Origin: CAYSUS01 sp964434165
GTDB taxonomy: Bacteria > Planctomycetota > Planctomycetia > Pirellulales > Thermoguttaceae
Assembly (NCBI GenBank): GCA_964434165.1
Contig: CAYSUS010000062.1
Span: 1 to 43,382, forward strand
Reading direction: 5' to 3'
DNA length: 43,382 nucleotides
The notes under the pieces: generated by a model
Told to the model about the DNA's origin: nothing
Seen by the model: the letters and a program-made list of their open reading frames with translations, nothing else
The model's database searches: none
Program-made: the position numbers and the translations under genes
Part shown: positions 33,457 through 42,607 of the stretch, in pieces
Numbering within the stretch: position 1 is the first letter of the stretch
How the letters are laid out: the number at the start of each line of letters is the position of its first letter

Positions 33457-34512
33457 ATGACCCAAGAAGGTTTCAGCTCCCAAGACACGGCAGCCATTGA
33501 GAAGCTCGGCGGCGCCCGAGAACGCATCCTCAACCAGCTTTCCCAGGTGATCGTCGGCCAGGGGCAGGTGATCGACGAGTTGCTCATCTCGCTGTTCAGC
33601 CGGGGCCACTGCCTCCTGGAAGGCGTGCCCGGGCTGGCCAAGACCCTGATGATCAGCACGCTCAGCCGCACGCTCAACCTGGCGTTCAAGCGGATCCAGT
33701 TCACGCCCGACCTCATGCCGGCGGACATCACGGGCACGGAGATCATCGAGGAGAACCGCTCCACGGGGGCCCGCGAGTTCCGCTTTCTGGAAGGGCCGGT
33801 GTTCGCCAACGTGATCCTCGCCGACGAGATCAACCGCACGCCGCCGAAGACCCAGGCGGCCCTGCTCGAGTCGATGCAGGAGCGGCAGGTCACCGTGGGG
33901 CGCGTGCGGCACCCGCTTGCCGATCCGTTCTTCGTGCTGGCCACGCAGAACCCCATCGAGCAGGAGGGGACCTACCCCTTGCCCGAGGCCCAGCAGGACC
34001 GCTTCATGTTCAAGGTCTTCGTCAACTACCCCAGCTTCGACGAGGAGTTCGAGATCGCCCGCCGCACCACGGCCGTGATGAGCGACTCGATCGAGCCCGT
34101 GCTTTCGGCCGAGGAGATCCTCGAGTTGCAGCGGATCGTGCGGGAGGTGCCGGTGACCGACCACATCATCCGCTACACCCTTTCGCTGGTGCGGCAGACG
34201 CGCATCGGGGCGCCGGGCACGCCCGACTTCGTCCAGGACCAGTTGAGCTGGGGCGCCGGGCCGCGGGCCGTGCAGTACCTGATCCTCGGCGGCAAGGCCC
34301 GGGCCCTGCTCCGCGGCCGGACCCACGTGACGGTCGAGGACATCCAGGCGCTGGCCCGACCGGTCCTTCGCCACCGCGTGGTGATGAGCTTCACCGCGGA
34401 GAGCGAGGGCCTTTCGCCCGACCAGGTGATCGGGCAGCTCCTGGACGCCACCCCCACCCAAGAAGACGAACTGACGCGCGATGCCCGATTCCAGAAGATT
34501 TTTGCATCCTGA
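33457..34512 (+). CDS. MoxR-family AAA+ ATPase
   Basis: The product has 351 residues, a normal MoxR length. Walker A is EGVPGLAKT (55-63), Walker B VILADE (119-124) and sensor 1 ATQNP (162-166). LPEAQQDRFMF (175-185) and a C-terminal lid domain follow. MoxR ATPases act as chaperones that load or activate VWA-domain partners in the cytoplasm, and here DUF58 and two VWA proteins follow directly, as in Bat-type operons. Its stop overlaps the next start by 32 bp, showing translational coupling. No strong Shine-Dalgarno sequence is evident before the ATG at 33457. All catalytic motifs appear intact. Confidence 0.95.
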   Translation: MTQEGFSSQDTAAIEKLGGARERILNQLSQVIVGQGQVIDELLISLFSRGHCLLEGVPGLAKTLMISTLSRTLNLAFKRIQFTPDLMPADITGTEIIEENRSTGAREFRFLEGPVFANVILADEINRTPPKTQAALLESMQERQVTVGRVRHPLADPFFVLATQNPIEQEGTYPLPEAQQDRFMFKVFVNYPSFDEEFEIARRTTAVMSDSIEPVLSAEEILELQRIVREVPVTDHIIRYTLSLVRQTRIGAPGTPDFVQDQLSWGAGPRAVQYLILGGKARALLRGRTHVTVEDIQALARPVLRHRVVMSFTAESEGLSPDQVIGQLLDATPTQEDELTRDARFQKIFAS

Positions 34513-35389
34513 GGCGATCAAGCGGATCGGACGGCTGGAGCTCCGGGCGCGGCACATCGTCGAGGGCTTCCTCGCCGGCATGCACCGCAGCCCCTACTTC
34601 GGCCGCTCCGCCGAGTTCCTCCAGCACCGCGAGTACACGTGGGGAGACGACCTCCGCGACGTGGACTGGAAGGTCTGGGCCAAGCAGGACCGCTTCTACG
34701 TCAAGCAGTACGAGGAGGACACCAACCTCCGCTGCACGCTGCTGGTGGACGTGTCCAACAGCATGCGCTACGGGGCGGGCGTAATGAGCAAGTACGAGTA
34801 CGGGTGCACGATCGCGGCCAGCCTCGCCTACCTCGCCCTGCGCCAGCAGGACGCGGTGGGCTGCGTGGCCTTCGACGAGTCGGCGCGGATGACGGTCCCC
34901 CTGCGGACCCGCCGCAACCATCTCGATTCGATCGTCCAGGCCTTCGACATCTGCGGCCCGCGCAACAAGACCGACCTGTACGCCATCCTCCGCACCGCGG
35001 CCGAGGGCTTCCCCCGGCGGGGCATGATGATCCTCGTCTCCGACCTGCTTGTCGAGCGCGACGGGCTGTTCCGCGGCCTGAAACTGCTCCGCGCGCGGGG
35101 ACACGACATCCTCGTGTTCCACGTCATGGACGACGACGAGCTCGATTTCCCGTTCAGCGGGCCGACGCGGTTCGAGGGGCTCGAGCTGCCCCAGCATCTC
35201 AGTTGCAACCCCCGCGCGCTCCGCGAAGGCTACCTGACCGCCCTGGGCGCCTACCTCGAGGAGGTCCGCCGGGGCTGCTCGCGCAACGCCGTCGATTACG
35301 CCCTGCTGCGCACGAGCCAGCCGCTCGACGCGGCCGTGGCCGCCTACCTGAGCAACCGGCTGGGTATGCACCACCGAAACAGGAACTGA
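34481..35389 (+). CDS. DUF58 protein with VWA-like fold
   Basis: The product has 302 residues, soluble. The DUF58 signature is seen at 40-80: FGRSAEFLQHREYTWGDDLR then DVDWKVWAKQDRFYVKQYEE. A VWA-like MIDAS follows with DVSNS (90-94) and later FDESARMTVPLRTRR and LVSDLLVERDG. DUF58 proteins are the usual partners of MoxR, joining the ATPase to membrane VWA proteins. It starts inside the 3' end of the MoxR gene. Unlike many DUF58 proteins it lacks N-terminal membrane helices, so it is of the short type. Confidence 0.94.
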   Translation: MPDSRRFLHPEAIKRIGRLELRARHIVEGFLAGMHRSPYFGRSAEFLQHREYTWGDDLRDVDWKVWAKQDRFYVKQYEEDTNLRCTLLVDVSNSMRYGAGVMSKYEYGCTIAASLAYLALRQQDAVGCVAFDESARMTVPLRTRRNHLDSIVQAFDICGPRNKTDLYAILRTAAEGFPRRGMMILVSDLLVERDGLFRGLKLLRARGHDILVFHVMDDDELDFPFSGPTRFEGLELPQHLSCNPRALREGYLTALGAYLEEVRRGCSRNAVDYALLRTSQPLDAAVAAYLSNRLGMHHRNRN

Positions 35390-35465
35390 CCCCGCCGCCC
35401 GGTCGCGGCCGGCACGCTCGAGCGGCCACAGCAAACCTTCGACAGCCAAGAAGCTCCTTCCCACG

Positions 35466-37706
35466 ATGTCAAGCTTTCTCTATCCCGGAGCATGGATCGG
35501 CGGCCTCTTGGCCGCAGGCCTGATCGGCGTGCCGATCCTGATCCACCTGATCAACATGATGCGGCACCGCCGGGTCGAGTGGGCCGCCATGGAATTCCTG
35601 TTGCTCAGCCAGAAGAAGAACCGCACCTGGGTCCTGCTCAAGCAGCTCCTCCTCCTGGCGATGCGCATGGCCGCGGTCGCGGCGATCGTGTTCCTCGTGC
35701 CCCATCCGAAGGTCTATAACGAGCTGGGCCGGCTGTTCGGCGGCAGCAAGACGCACCACATCGTGCTCTTGGACGACAGCTTCTCCATGTCCGACCGCTG
35801 GGCCGACGGCAGCGCGTTCGACAAGGCCAAGCAGGTGGTCCACCGCCTGGCCGAGGCCTCGGCCAACCAGCCCACGCCGCAGTCCTTCACGCTGCTCCGC
35901 TTCTCGCAGGTGGCCCGCGCCGCCAGCGGCACGCAGCCCGACCTGCTTGAGGAGACCGTCGATCAGGACTTCCCCGCGCGGTGCCGGGAGCTGGTCGGCC
36001 CGCTGCTCCCCTCGGAGTCGGCGGCCGGGCCGCTGCCGGCGCTTCAGGCCATCGGCCAGCTCCTCGGCGAGGCGGAGGGCGACCGCCGCGTCGTGTACCT
36101 GGTAACCGACTTCCGCCAGCGCCAGTGGGAGAAGCCCCAGGACCTGAAGAAGCAGCTTTCCGAGCTCAAGGAGACCGGCGCCCGCCTGTTCCTCGTGGAC
36201 TGCGTCCAGACGACGCGACCCAACCTGGCCATCACGAGCCTCGCTCCCGCCCCCGGGATTCGGGCGGCCGGCGTCTCCATGTTCATGGAGGTCACCGTCA
36301 GGAACTTCGGCGACGCGCCGCTGAAGGACGTGGCCGTCGGCTTGCAGCAGGACGGCAAGCCGCGGTCGGCCGAGATCGTGCCGCACCTGCCGCCGCAGAA
36401 GGCGGTGAAGAAACGGTTCCAGGTCAGCTTCGAGAAGGAGGGGCAGCACCAGATCGTGGCCAAGCTGGAGAGCGACCCCGTGGCCGCCGACAACTTCCGC
36501 TACGAAGTCCTCGACCTGCCCTCGGGGTTGCCCGTGCTGCTGATCGATGGCGACCCGGGCGGGTCGGAGGCCTTCTTCCTCAACGTCGCGCTGGAGTCGG
36601 AGGAGAAGGCCCGCACGGGAATCGATCCCCGCATCGAGCAGCCGCGTTTCCTCAGCCTCAACGCGCTGGACGAGTTCCACTCGATCTACCTGATGAACAT
36701 CGACCGGCTCGACGAATCGGCCGTGCGGGCCCTGGAGGAGTACCTCCGCGGCGGCGGCGGCGTGGCCGTGTTCCTCGGTCCCCGATGGCGGACGAAGTTC
36801 GTCAACGACCAACTCTACCGGGACGGCGACGGGTTCTTTCCCGTCCCGGTGACCACCCCGACGATTCTCCGGGTCGATCACCTGGAGAAGTCGCCCGACA
36901 TCGAGATCCTCGATGAGAACCACCCCGCGTTCCGAGTCCTGGCCGACGATCGGTTCAAGTTCCTCGACTCGGTGACGGTCGGCGAGTATTACGCCATCCC
37001 CAAGGGCTGGAAGGCCCCGGAGGACTCCACGGTGCAGGTCCTTGCCCGGCTCCGCGGCGGAGCCCCGCTGGCGATCGAGCGGACGTACGGCAAGGGGCGC
37101 GTGATCGCCTTGATGACCTCCGCGAGCCCGGCCTGGAACGACTGGGCGAAGAACCCCAGCTTCGTCATCGGCATGCTCGAGCTGCAGGCCTACCTGGCCA
37201 ACCAGCCGGCCGGCGCGTCCTCGCGTCAGGTCGGTACGCCGCTCGACCTGGTGTTCGACCCCGGGCAGTACCAGCCGCAGGTGCGATTCCTCAGTCCCAA
37301 CGACGCCGCCCCCTCCGCGTCGGTGGACGCGGCGATGGACGAGGAGACCGAGAAACTGGTCGTCTCGCTTCCCGAGACGGACGCCTCCGGCGTGTATCGC
37401 GCCCGTCTGAGCCGCAAGGACGGGACGTGGGACGAGAAGCTCTTCGCCTACAACGTGGATTCGACCGAGGGCGACCTCAAGGCGGTGTCGCGCGAGGATC
37501 TCGCAGGATCGCTCGCGCCGCTGGAGTTCGAATACGCCGCGGCCGACGAGTTCCAGTACGAAGTGGAGGAGGCGGGCTACAACCTCTTCCTGCCGCTCCT
37601 CTATGCGCTGATCCTGCTCTTGATCGGCGAGCAGATCCTCGCCTGGTCGGCCAGTTACCATCCGCCAACCCCGGCCGGCGGCCGGGCGAAAGGAGGTGCC
37701 GCATGA
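35466..37706 (+). CDS. BatA-like membrane protein with VWA domain
   Basis: The product has 746 residues. It opens with the BatA N-terminal domain: a helix at about 8-28, then IHLINMMRHRRVEWAAMEFL and a second helix at about 58-78. A VWA domain follows with MIDAS D103-x-S105-x-S107 in LLDDSFSMS. A periplasmic region of Ig- or CARDB-like beta segments comes next (TVRNFGDAPLKDVAVGLQQD). A later part resembles a class I amidotransferase-like fold (LPVLLIDGDPGGSEAFF, LEEYLRGGGGVAVFLGPRW). The last helix is near 700-722 (YNLFLPLLYALILLLIGEQI). It is probably the membrane effector of the MoxR system. Its final bases overlap the next gene (ATGA). Confidence 0.9.
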   Translation: MSSFLYPGAWIGGLLAAGLIGVPILIHLINMMRHRRVEWAAMEFLLLSQKKNRTWVLLKQLLLLAMRMAAVAAIVFLVPHPKVYNELGRLFGGSKTHHIVLLDDSFSMSDRWADGSAFDKAKQVVHRLAEASANQPTPQSFTLLRFSQVARAASGTQPDLLEETVDQDFPARCRELVGPLLPSESAAGPLPALQAIGQLLGEAEGDRRVVYLVTDFRQRQWEKPQDLKKQLSELKETGARLFLVDCVQTTRPNLAITSLAPAPGIRAAGVSMFMEVTVRNFGDAPLKDVAVGLQQDGKPRSAEIVPHLPPQKAVKKRFQVSFEKEGQHQIVAKLESDPVAADNFRYEVLDLPSGLPVLLIDGDPGGSEAFFLNVALESEEKARTGIDPRIEQPRFLSLNALDEFHSIYLMNIDRLDESAVRALEEYLRGGGGVAVFLGPRWRTKFVNDQLYRDGDGFFPVPVTTPTILRVDHLEKSPDIEILDENHPAFRVLADDRFKFLDSVTVGEYYAIPKGWKAPEDSTVQVLARLRGGAPLAIERTYGKGRVIALMTSASPAWNDWAKNPSFVIGMLELQAYLANQPAGASSRQVGTPLDLVFDPGQYQPQVRFLSPNDAAPSASVDAAMDEETEKLVVSLPETDASGVYRARLSRKDGTWDEKLFAYNVDSTEGDLKAVSREDLAGSLAPLEFEYAAADEFQYEVEEAGYNLFLPLLYALILLLIGEQILAWSASYHPPTPAGGRAKGGAA
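37691..37698 (+). promoter_or_regulatory. Strong ribosome binding site for the second VWA gene
   Basis: AGGAGGTG lies 4 bp before ATG at 37703, inside the end of the BatA-like gene. It fixes the start against a longer open frame that begins at 37427 but overlaps the previous gene heavily. Confidence 0.65.
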
Positions 37707-40243
37707 CGACCCTGCTTTCGCCGCTGCTGGCCGCCGAGGGCGTGACGCGGACCACGTTCGAGTGGGCGCGAATCCAGTCCAGGACCGACTGGGTGCTGCC
37801 CATTGGCCTGTGCGTGGTGCTCCTGGTCTTCGTGCGCTACATGTACATCCGCGACTCCAAGGAGCTCCACCCGCTGCTGGGATGGCTGCTCACGCTGGCC
37901 CGCTCCGCCGCGCTGGTCGCCCTGCTGGTGCTGTACCTCGACCCCACGTGGCGCACGGAGCGCGAGGTGACGCGGCCGTCGCGCGCGGTGCTGCTCGTCG
38001 ATACCAGCCTCAGCATGGGCACGACCGACGTGGAATCGCCCGACACGCCGGGCAGCGTCAGCCGCGCCCAGCAGGTCGTCGATACCCTCCAGAACAGCGA
38101 GCTGTTGGATACGCTCCGCAAGGTCCACGAAGTCGTGGTCTGGCGGTTCGACGAGGACCTCAAGCGGCTCGTGCCACTGGACAAGCTCGGTGCCGGGGCG
38201 CCAGGCGGCGATTCCGGCCGTCCTTCCGGAGACGAACCGGGTGGGGACGACACGGAGGGCGAGGAAGCGACCGCGGACGGGAGCCAGCCCGCCGCGGAGC
38301 CCGAAAAGCGAATCGACTGGGCGGAGCTGCTGCGTCCCTCGGGGAACGAGACCCGCCTGGGCCGAAGCCTCAAGCAATTGATCGCCGACGAGCGCTCCTC
38401 GCCGCTATCGGGGGTGGTTCTCGTCAGCGACGGAGGACAGAACGCGGGCGAGACCCCGGAAACGGCCCTGGAGCTGGCCCGCGAGGCCAAGGTGCCCGTC
38501 GCCGTGGTCGGGATCGGCTCGGACAGGAAGGCCGCCAACGTCCGCATAAGCGACGTGGTGGCCCCGGCGCGGGCGTACCCCGGCGACCGTTTCACGATCA
38601 CCGCGTACGTGCAGGCCCAGGAGATGGCCGAGCAGCGGGTGACGGTCGAGCTGCTCTGGCGGCCGGCCGCCAGCCGTCCAACGCCCGAGGACGTGGGCAC
38701 CGGGCAGATCGAGTCCACCTCGCAGGTGATTCTGGGAACCGACGGGGAGGTGTTGCCCGTCAAATTCGAGGTCGCGCCGCCCGAGCCCGGCCGACGGATC
38801 TACTGCGTGCGCGTCCAGGCTCCGAAGACGGATAGCGAGCCCGGCGACGACTTCGACGAGGCCACCGTCGAGATCGTCGATCGCAAGAACCGCGTGCTCC
38901 TGGTGGCCGGCGGCCCCACGCGCGAGTACCAGTTCGTCCGAAACCTGCTCTACCGCGACAACTCGACGACCGTGGACGTGTATTTGCAGACGGCCCAGCC
39001 GGGCATCTCGCAGGACGCCGACAAGATCCTCGACGAGTTTCCCTCGGATCGGACCGAGCTGTTCGAGTACGACTGCATCGTGGCCTTCGACCCGAACTGG
39101 CAGGAGATCGGCGTGGGCCCCGCGGACGACCTGGAGAACTGGGTCGCCGAGCAGGGCGGGGGCCTGATCGCGATCGCCGGCCCCGTGAACACGGGTCGGG
39201 CCGTGGGCGGCTGGGTGCAGGACCCGTCCATGGCCAAGGTCCGCTCGCTGTATCCCGTCGAGTTCATCCGCCGCATCACGGTCATCGACGATACGGGCTA
39301 CACGGCCGAGGAGCCGTGGCCGCTGGAGTTCACGCGCGAGGGACTTGAAGCCCGCTACCTGTGGCTGGGCGACACGGCCAGCGCCAGCCAGGCCGTATGG
39401 ACGGAGTTCCGCGGCGTGTTCAGCCACTTCCCGGTGCGCGGGGCCAAGCCGGGAGCTACGGTCCTCGCCCGTTTTTCCGATCCCCGGTCGGGCAGCGGCG
39501 AGGAGCTGGCGCCGTACTTCGTGACGCAGTTCTACGGCTCGGGGCGCGTGTTCTTCACGGGCAGCGGTGAGATGTGGCGGCTCCGGGCGGTGGACGACAC
39601 GCACTTCGAGCAGTTCTACACCAAGCTCATCCGGCACGTGTCGCAGGGGCGCCTACTCCGCGGCTCGGCCCGCGGCGTGCTCCTGGTGGGCCAGGACCAG
39701 TACCAGGTGGGCAACACCGTGGAAGTGCGTGCCCAGCTCAACGACGCCCAGATGAAGCCGCTCCGGGCGGAGGCCGTCGCCGTGCAGATCATGCACCGGG
39801 AGAGCGGCAGCGCGCAACCGTTGAGCCTCGCCCCCGATCCCACCCGAGAAGGCACGTTCGCGGGCCAGTTCACGGTGCTCAAGGAGGGCACGTACCGCCT
39901 GGAGCTGCCCGTGCCCGAGACCGAGGACGAGCGCCTGGAACAGACGATCAAGGTGGTCATCCCGAAGCTGGAGAAGGAGACGCCCCAGCGCAACGACGCG
40001 CTGTTGAGCACGATCGCCAAGGGAACCGGCGGCGCGTACTACGTGGGGTTCGAGGAGGCCCTTGCCGGCGCCGGCGACAAGGCCCCGGTGTTCGACCTCC
40101 TCAAGGACCGCACGCGAACGAGCATTCTGTTGGAAGCGCCGAACCCCGAGCGCAAGGAGCGGTGGCTGCGGTGGATTCTGGGGATCCTCTGCGGCGTGCT
40201 GTTCTTCGAGTGGACCGTCCGGCGCCTGGTACGACTGGCATAG
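37703..40243 (+). CDS. Membrane-anchored VWA protein
   Basis: The product has 846 residues. Helices are at about 31-48 and 62-80. A VWA MIDAS follows (LLVDTSLSM, D100-T-S-L-S), interrupted at about 150-200 by an acidic Gly/Asp/Glu-rich insert. The VWA fold resumes with SGVVLVSDGGQNAGETP. A beta-rich Ig-like part follows at about 290-390 and a class I amidotransferase-like part at about 400-620 (RVLLVAGGPTREYQFV, WVAEQGGGLIAIAGPV). A final helix near 820-840 (WLRWILGILCGVLFFEW) ends the protein. It is similar in plan to its upstream neighbour, suggesting a paired function. Start overlaps the upstream stop by 4 bp; the next gene starts 6 bp downstream. Confidence 0.88.
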   Translation: MTTLLSPLLAAEGVTRTTFEWARIQSRTDWVLPIGLCVVLLVFVRYMYIRDSKELHPLLGWLLTLARSAALVALLVLYLDPTWRTEREVTRPSRAVLLVDTSLSMGTTDVESPDTPGSVSRAQQVVDTLQNSELLDTLRKVHEVVVWRFDEDLKRLVPLDKLGAGAPGGDSGRPSGDEPGGDDTEGEEATADGSQPAAEPEKRIDWAELLRPSGNETRLGRSLKQLIADERSSPLSGVVLVSDGGQNAGETPETALELAREAKVPVAVVGIGSDRKAANVRISDVVAPARAYPGDRFTITAYVQAQEMAEQRVTVELLWRPAASRPTPEDVGTGQIESTSQVILGTDGEVLPVKFEVAPPEPGRRIYCVRVQAPKTDSEPGDDFDEATVEIVDRKNRVLLVAGGPTREYQFVRNLLYRDNSTTVDVYLQTAQPGISQDADKILDEFPSDRTELFEYDCIVAFDPNWQEIGVGPADDLENWVAEQGGGLIAIAGPVNTGRAVGGWVQDPSMAKVRSLYPVEFIRRITVIDDTGYTAEEPWPLEFTREGLEARYLWLGDTASASQAVWTEFRGVFSHFPVRGAKPGATVLARFSDPRSGSGEELAPYFVTQFYGSGRVFFTGSGEMWRLRAVDDTHFEQFYTKLIRHVSQGRLLRGSARGVLLVGQDQYQVGNTVEVRAQLNDAQMKPLRAEAVAVQIMHRESGSAQPLSLAPDPTREGTFAGQFTVLKEGTYRLELPVPETEDERLEQTIKVVIPKLEKETPQRNDALLSTIAKGTGGAYYVGFEEALAGAGDKAPVFDLLKDRTRTSILLEAPNPERKERWLRWILGILCGVLFFEWTVRRLVRLA

Positions 40244-40249
40244 GCGAAT

Positions 40250-42595
40250 ATGGCAACGACGACGAACCGAGACATCCCTGGTCTGCCGTCCGCGATCCGC
40301 GGGCTGCTGGACGGCCTCCGGGCCCGCATCCGCCGTTACGTGTGGCTCGAGGGGCTCTCCTCGGCCGCGGCCTGGCTCGGCGCGGCCTTTTGGGTCACCC
40401 TGGGCCTGGACTGGTTCTTCGAGCCGTCGCAGACCCTGCGCGCCGTCCAGCTCGGCGTGGTGCTCGGCGTGCTGCTGCTGGTCGTCTATCGCCTGATCCT
40501 TCGCCGGGCGTTCGTCCGCTTCACCGACGACAACATGGCCATGGTCCTGGAGCGGCGGTTCCCCGAGCTGGACGAGAGCCTGCTCACCGCCGTGGAGGTC
40601 GCCGCCCGGAAGGAGAAGGCCCGCCAGTTCAACCCGGACATGCTCGGCCATTCGTGCCGGGAAGCGGAGTCGCGGATCGGCGCGGTCCGCCTGCCCCGCG
40701 TCTTCGACCCGGTGCCGCTGCGGCGAAGCATGACCGCCGCGGTGCTGCTGGCGGCGAGCATCGTGCTCTTCGCCAGCCAGTTCCCCCAGGCCTTCGGGAT
40801 CTGGTTCGACCGCACGATCCTGTTCTCCGACGACCTTTGGCCCCGGCGGACCCGGCTGACGGTGGATGGGTTCGAGGACGGCCGGATCAAGGTCGCCCGC
40901 GGCGCGGACCTGGACGTGGTGGCCAGGGTCGATCTCCGCGAGTCGAAGCTCGTGCCCCAATCGGTGTACGTGCGCGGCCGGACCGGGGACGGGGCCCGCG
41001 TGCGGGGGACCATGAACCGCGTCGGCAGCGCCGACCCGGCCCGGGACGCGTTCCAGGAATACACCTACACCTTCCGCGGCCTCCTGTCGGACGTGGAGTT
41101 CGACGTCCACGGCGGCGACGCCTGGATCGAGAATCTCAAGATCCAGGTCGTCGACAACCCGACCATCGTCGATCTCGACCTGGAGCTGACCTTCCCGGAG
41201 TACATGGCCCTCTCGCCGCGCACGGTGGACGTGACGGGCGTGATGCAGGTGCCCCAGGGCACGCGGGTCGACGTGTTGGCCCGCTCGAACAAGGACCTGG
41301 TCCGCGTCCAGGTCGATTCCGCCCTCCAGGAGAGCGCGCCGCCGCAGACGATCGAGGGGCGCGGCGACGCGGGCTGGAAGGACTTCCAGTACACGATCCC
41401 CCGCCTCACGAACGACACGGCGCTGCTGTTCACGCTCCACGACACGGACGGGATTCGCAGCCGCGAGCCGGTCCGTCTGGCCCTGGCCGCGGTGGCCGAC
41501 GAGGTGCCGCAACTGGAGGTCCGCCTGCGGGGCATCGGGCCGGCCGTCACGCCGATCGCCCGGATCCCGGCCGAGGGCAAGGTCCTCGACGATCACGGCG
41601 TGGCCCGCGTCTGGTGGGAGCACGAGATCGAGAAGAAGCAGGGCGAGAAGCAGCCGGCGGCGGAGGTGGCCATCGCCAACCACGACGACAACCCCATCGA
41701 GCTTCCGATCGCGGCCGCACTGGAGGCCAAGGACCTGGGCCTCCAGCCCGGCCACAAGGTCACGCTGGGCATCAAAGCGGCCGATCGCTGGGATGCCGCC
41801 GAGGGGCCGAACGTGGGCCTGAGCGACCGCTGGGTCCTGGACGTGGTGACCGAGGAACAGCTCCGTACCATGCTCGAATCGCGGGAGCTGGTCCTCCGGC
41901 AGCGGTTCGAGGTGATCCTCCGCGAGGTGGAGGAGACCCGCGAGCTCTTGGCCCGCATGGAGTTCGCCTCTTCCCAGGACGTCGAAAGCCCGGATAATAC
42001 TAGCTCCGGCGAAGATAAGCCCGACGAAGAGGCCTCGCCCGACGCGAAGCCCGCCCCCGGCGAGGGGCCCCCCGGAGCCGAGCCGGGCGATGAGCCCGGG
42101 GACGAGCCGGGCGATACCCAGCGGACGCCGGAGCAGATCCTCCAGCGGGCCCTGATGGCCGCGCAGCGGGCCTCGCAGAACGCGACCAAGAACAAGTACG
42201 AGGTGCTCGGCGTGGCCGACGCCTTTGACGAGATCCGCGAGGAGTTCGTCAACAACCGCATCGAGAGCGAGCAGGTCCGCACGCGGCTGAAGAACGGCAT
42301 CGTCGATCCGCTGCGGTTCGTCGGCCAGGACCTGTTCCCCCGCCTGGAGCAGCGGCTCAACGAGCTGGAGTCCACCGTGGGCGACGAGGTCAACGGGCCG
42401 CGCAACCGGCTCCTGGCCACGCAGCAAGTCGATACAATCCTGATCCAGATGCGCGAGGTCCTTCAGCGAATGCTCGAGCTGGAGACCCTGAACGAGGCGA
42501 TTGCGGCGCTTCGGGCCATCATCGAGGCGCAGGAGAAACTCAACGAGAGCACCAAAAAGCGTCACAAAGACAAACTCCGTGACCTCGTCAATTAG
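40250..42595 (+). CDS. DUF4175-like membrane protein with coiled-coil C-terminus
   Basis: The product has 781 residues. Three helices lie in the first 190 residues (AAAWLGAAFWVTLGLDWFF, LGVVLGVLLLVVYRLIL, MTAAVLLAASIVLFASQF). A conserved-looking stretch before the third is LERRFPELDESLLTAVEVA. A large periplasmic beta-rich region follows, with TFPEYMALSPRTVDVTG and Ig-like segments. An acidic Pro/Gly/Glu-rich linker at about 590-625 and a long charged coiled coil (630-781) complete it. This plan matches DUF4175-type proteins that follow MoxR/DUF58/VWA genes in planctomycetes and alphaproteobacteria, though identity to that Pfam family is from memory. The function is unknown; likely an envelope partner of the VWA pair. 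Confidence 0.75.
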   Translation: MATTTNRDIPGLPSAIRGLLDGLRARIRRYVWLEGLSSAAAWLGAAFWVTLGLDWFFEPSQTLRAVQLGVVLGVLLLVVYRLILRRAFVRFTDDNMAMVLERRFPELDESLLTAVEVAARKEKARQFNPDMLGHSCREAESRIGAVRLPRVFDPVPLRRSMTAAVLLAASIVLFASQFPQAFGIWFDRTILFSDDLWPRRTRLTVDGFEDGRIKVARGADLDVVARVDLRESKLVPQSVYVRGRTGDGARVRGTMNRVGSADPARDAFQEYTYTFRGLLSDVEFDVHGGDAWIENLKIQVVDNPTIVDLDLELTFPEYMALSPRTVDVTGVMQVPQGTRVDVLARSNKDLVRVQVDSALQESAPPQTIEGRGDAGWKDFQYTIPRLTNDTALLFTLHDTDGIRSREPVRLALAAVADEVPQLEVRLRGIGPAVTPIARIPAEGKVLDDHGVARVWWEHEIEKKQGEKQPAAEVAIANHDDNPIELPIAAALEAKDLGLQPGHKVTLGIKAADRWDAAEGPNVGLSDRWVLDVVTEEQLRTMLESRELVLRQRFEVILREVEETRELLARMEFASSQDVESPDNTSSGEDKPDEEASPDAKPAPGEGPPGAEPGDEPGDEPGDTQRTPEQILQRALMAAQRASQNATKNKYEVLGVADAFDEIREEFVNNRIESEQVRTRLKNGIVDPLRFVGQDLFPRLEQRLNELESTVGDEVNGPRNRLLATQQVDTILIQMREVLQRMLELETLNEAIAALRAIIEAQEKLNESTKKRHKDKLRDLVN

Positions 42596-42607
42596 GAGGA
42601 CCGAACG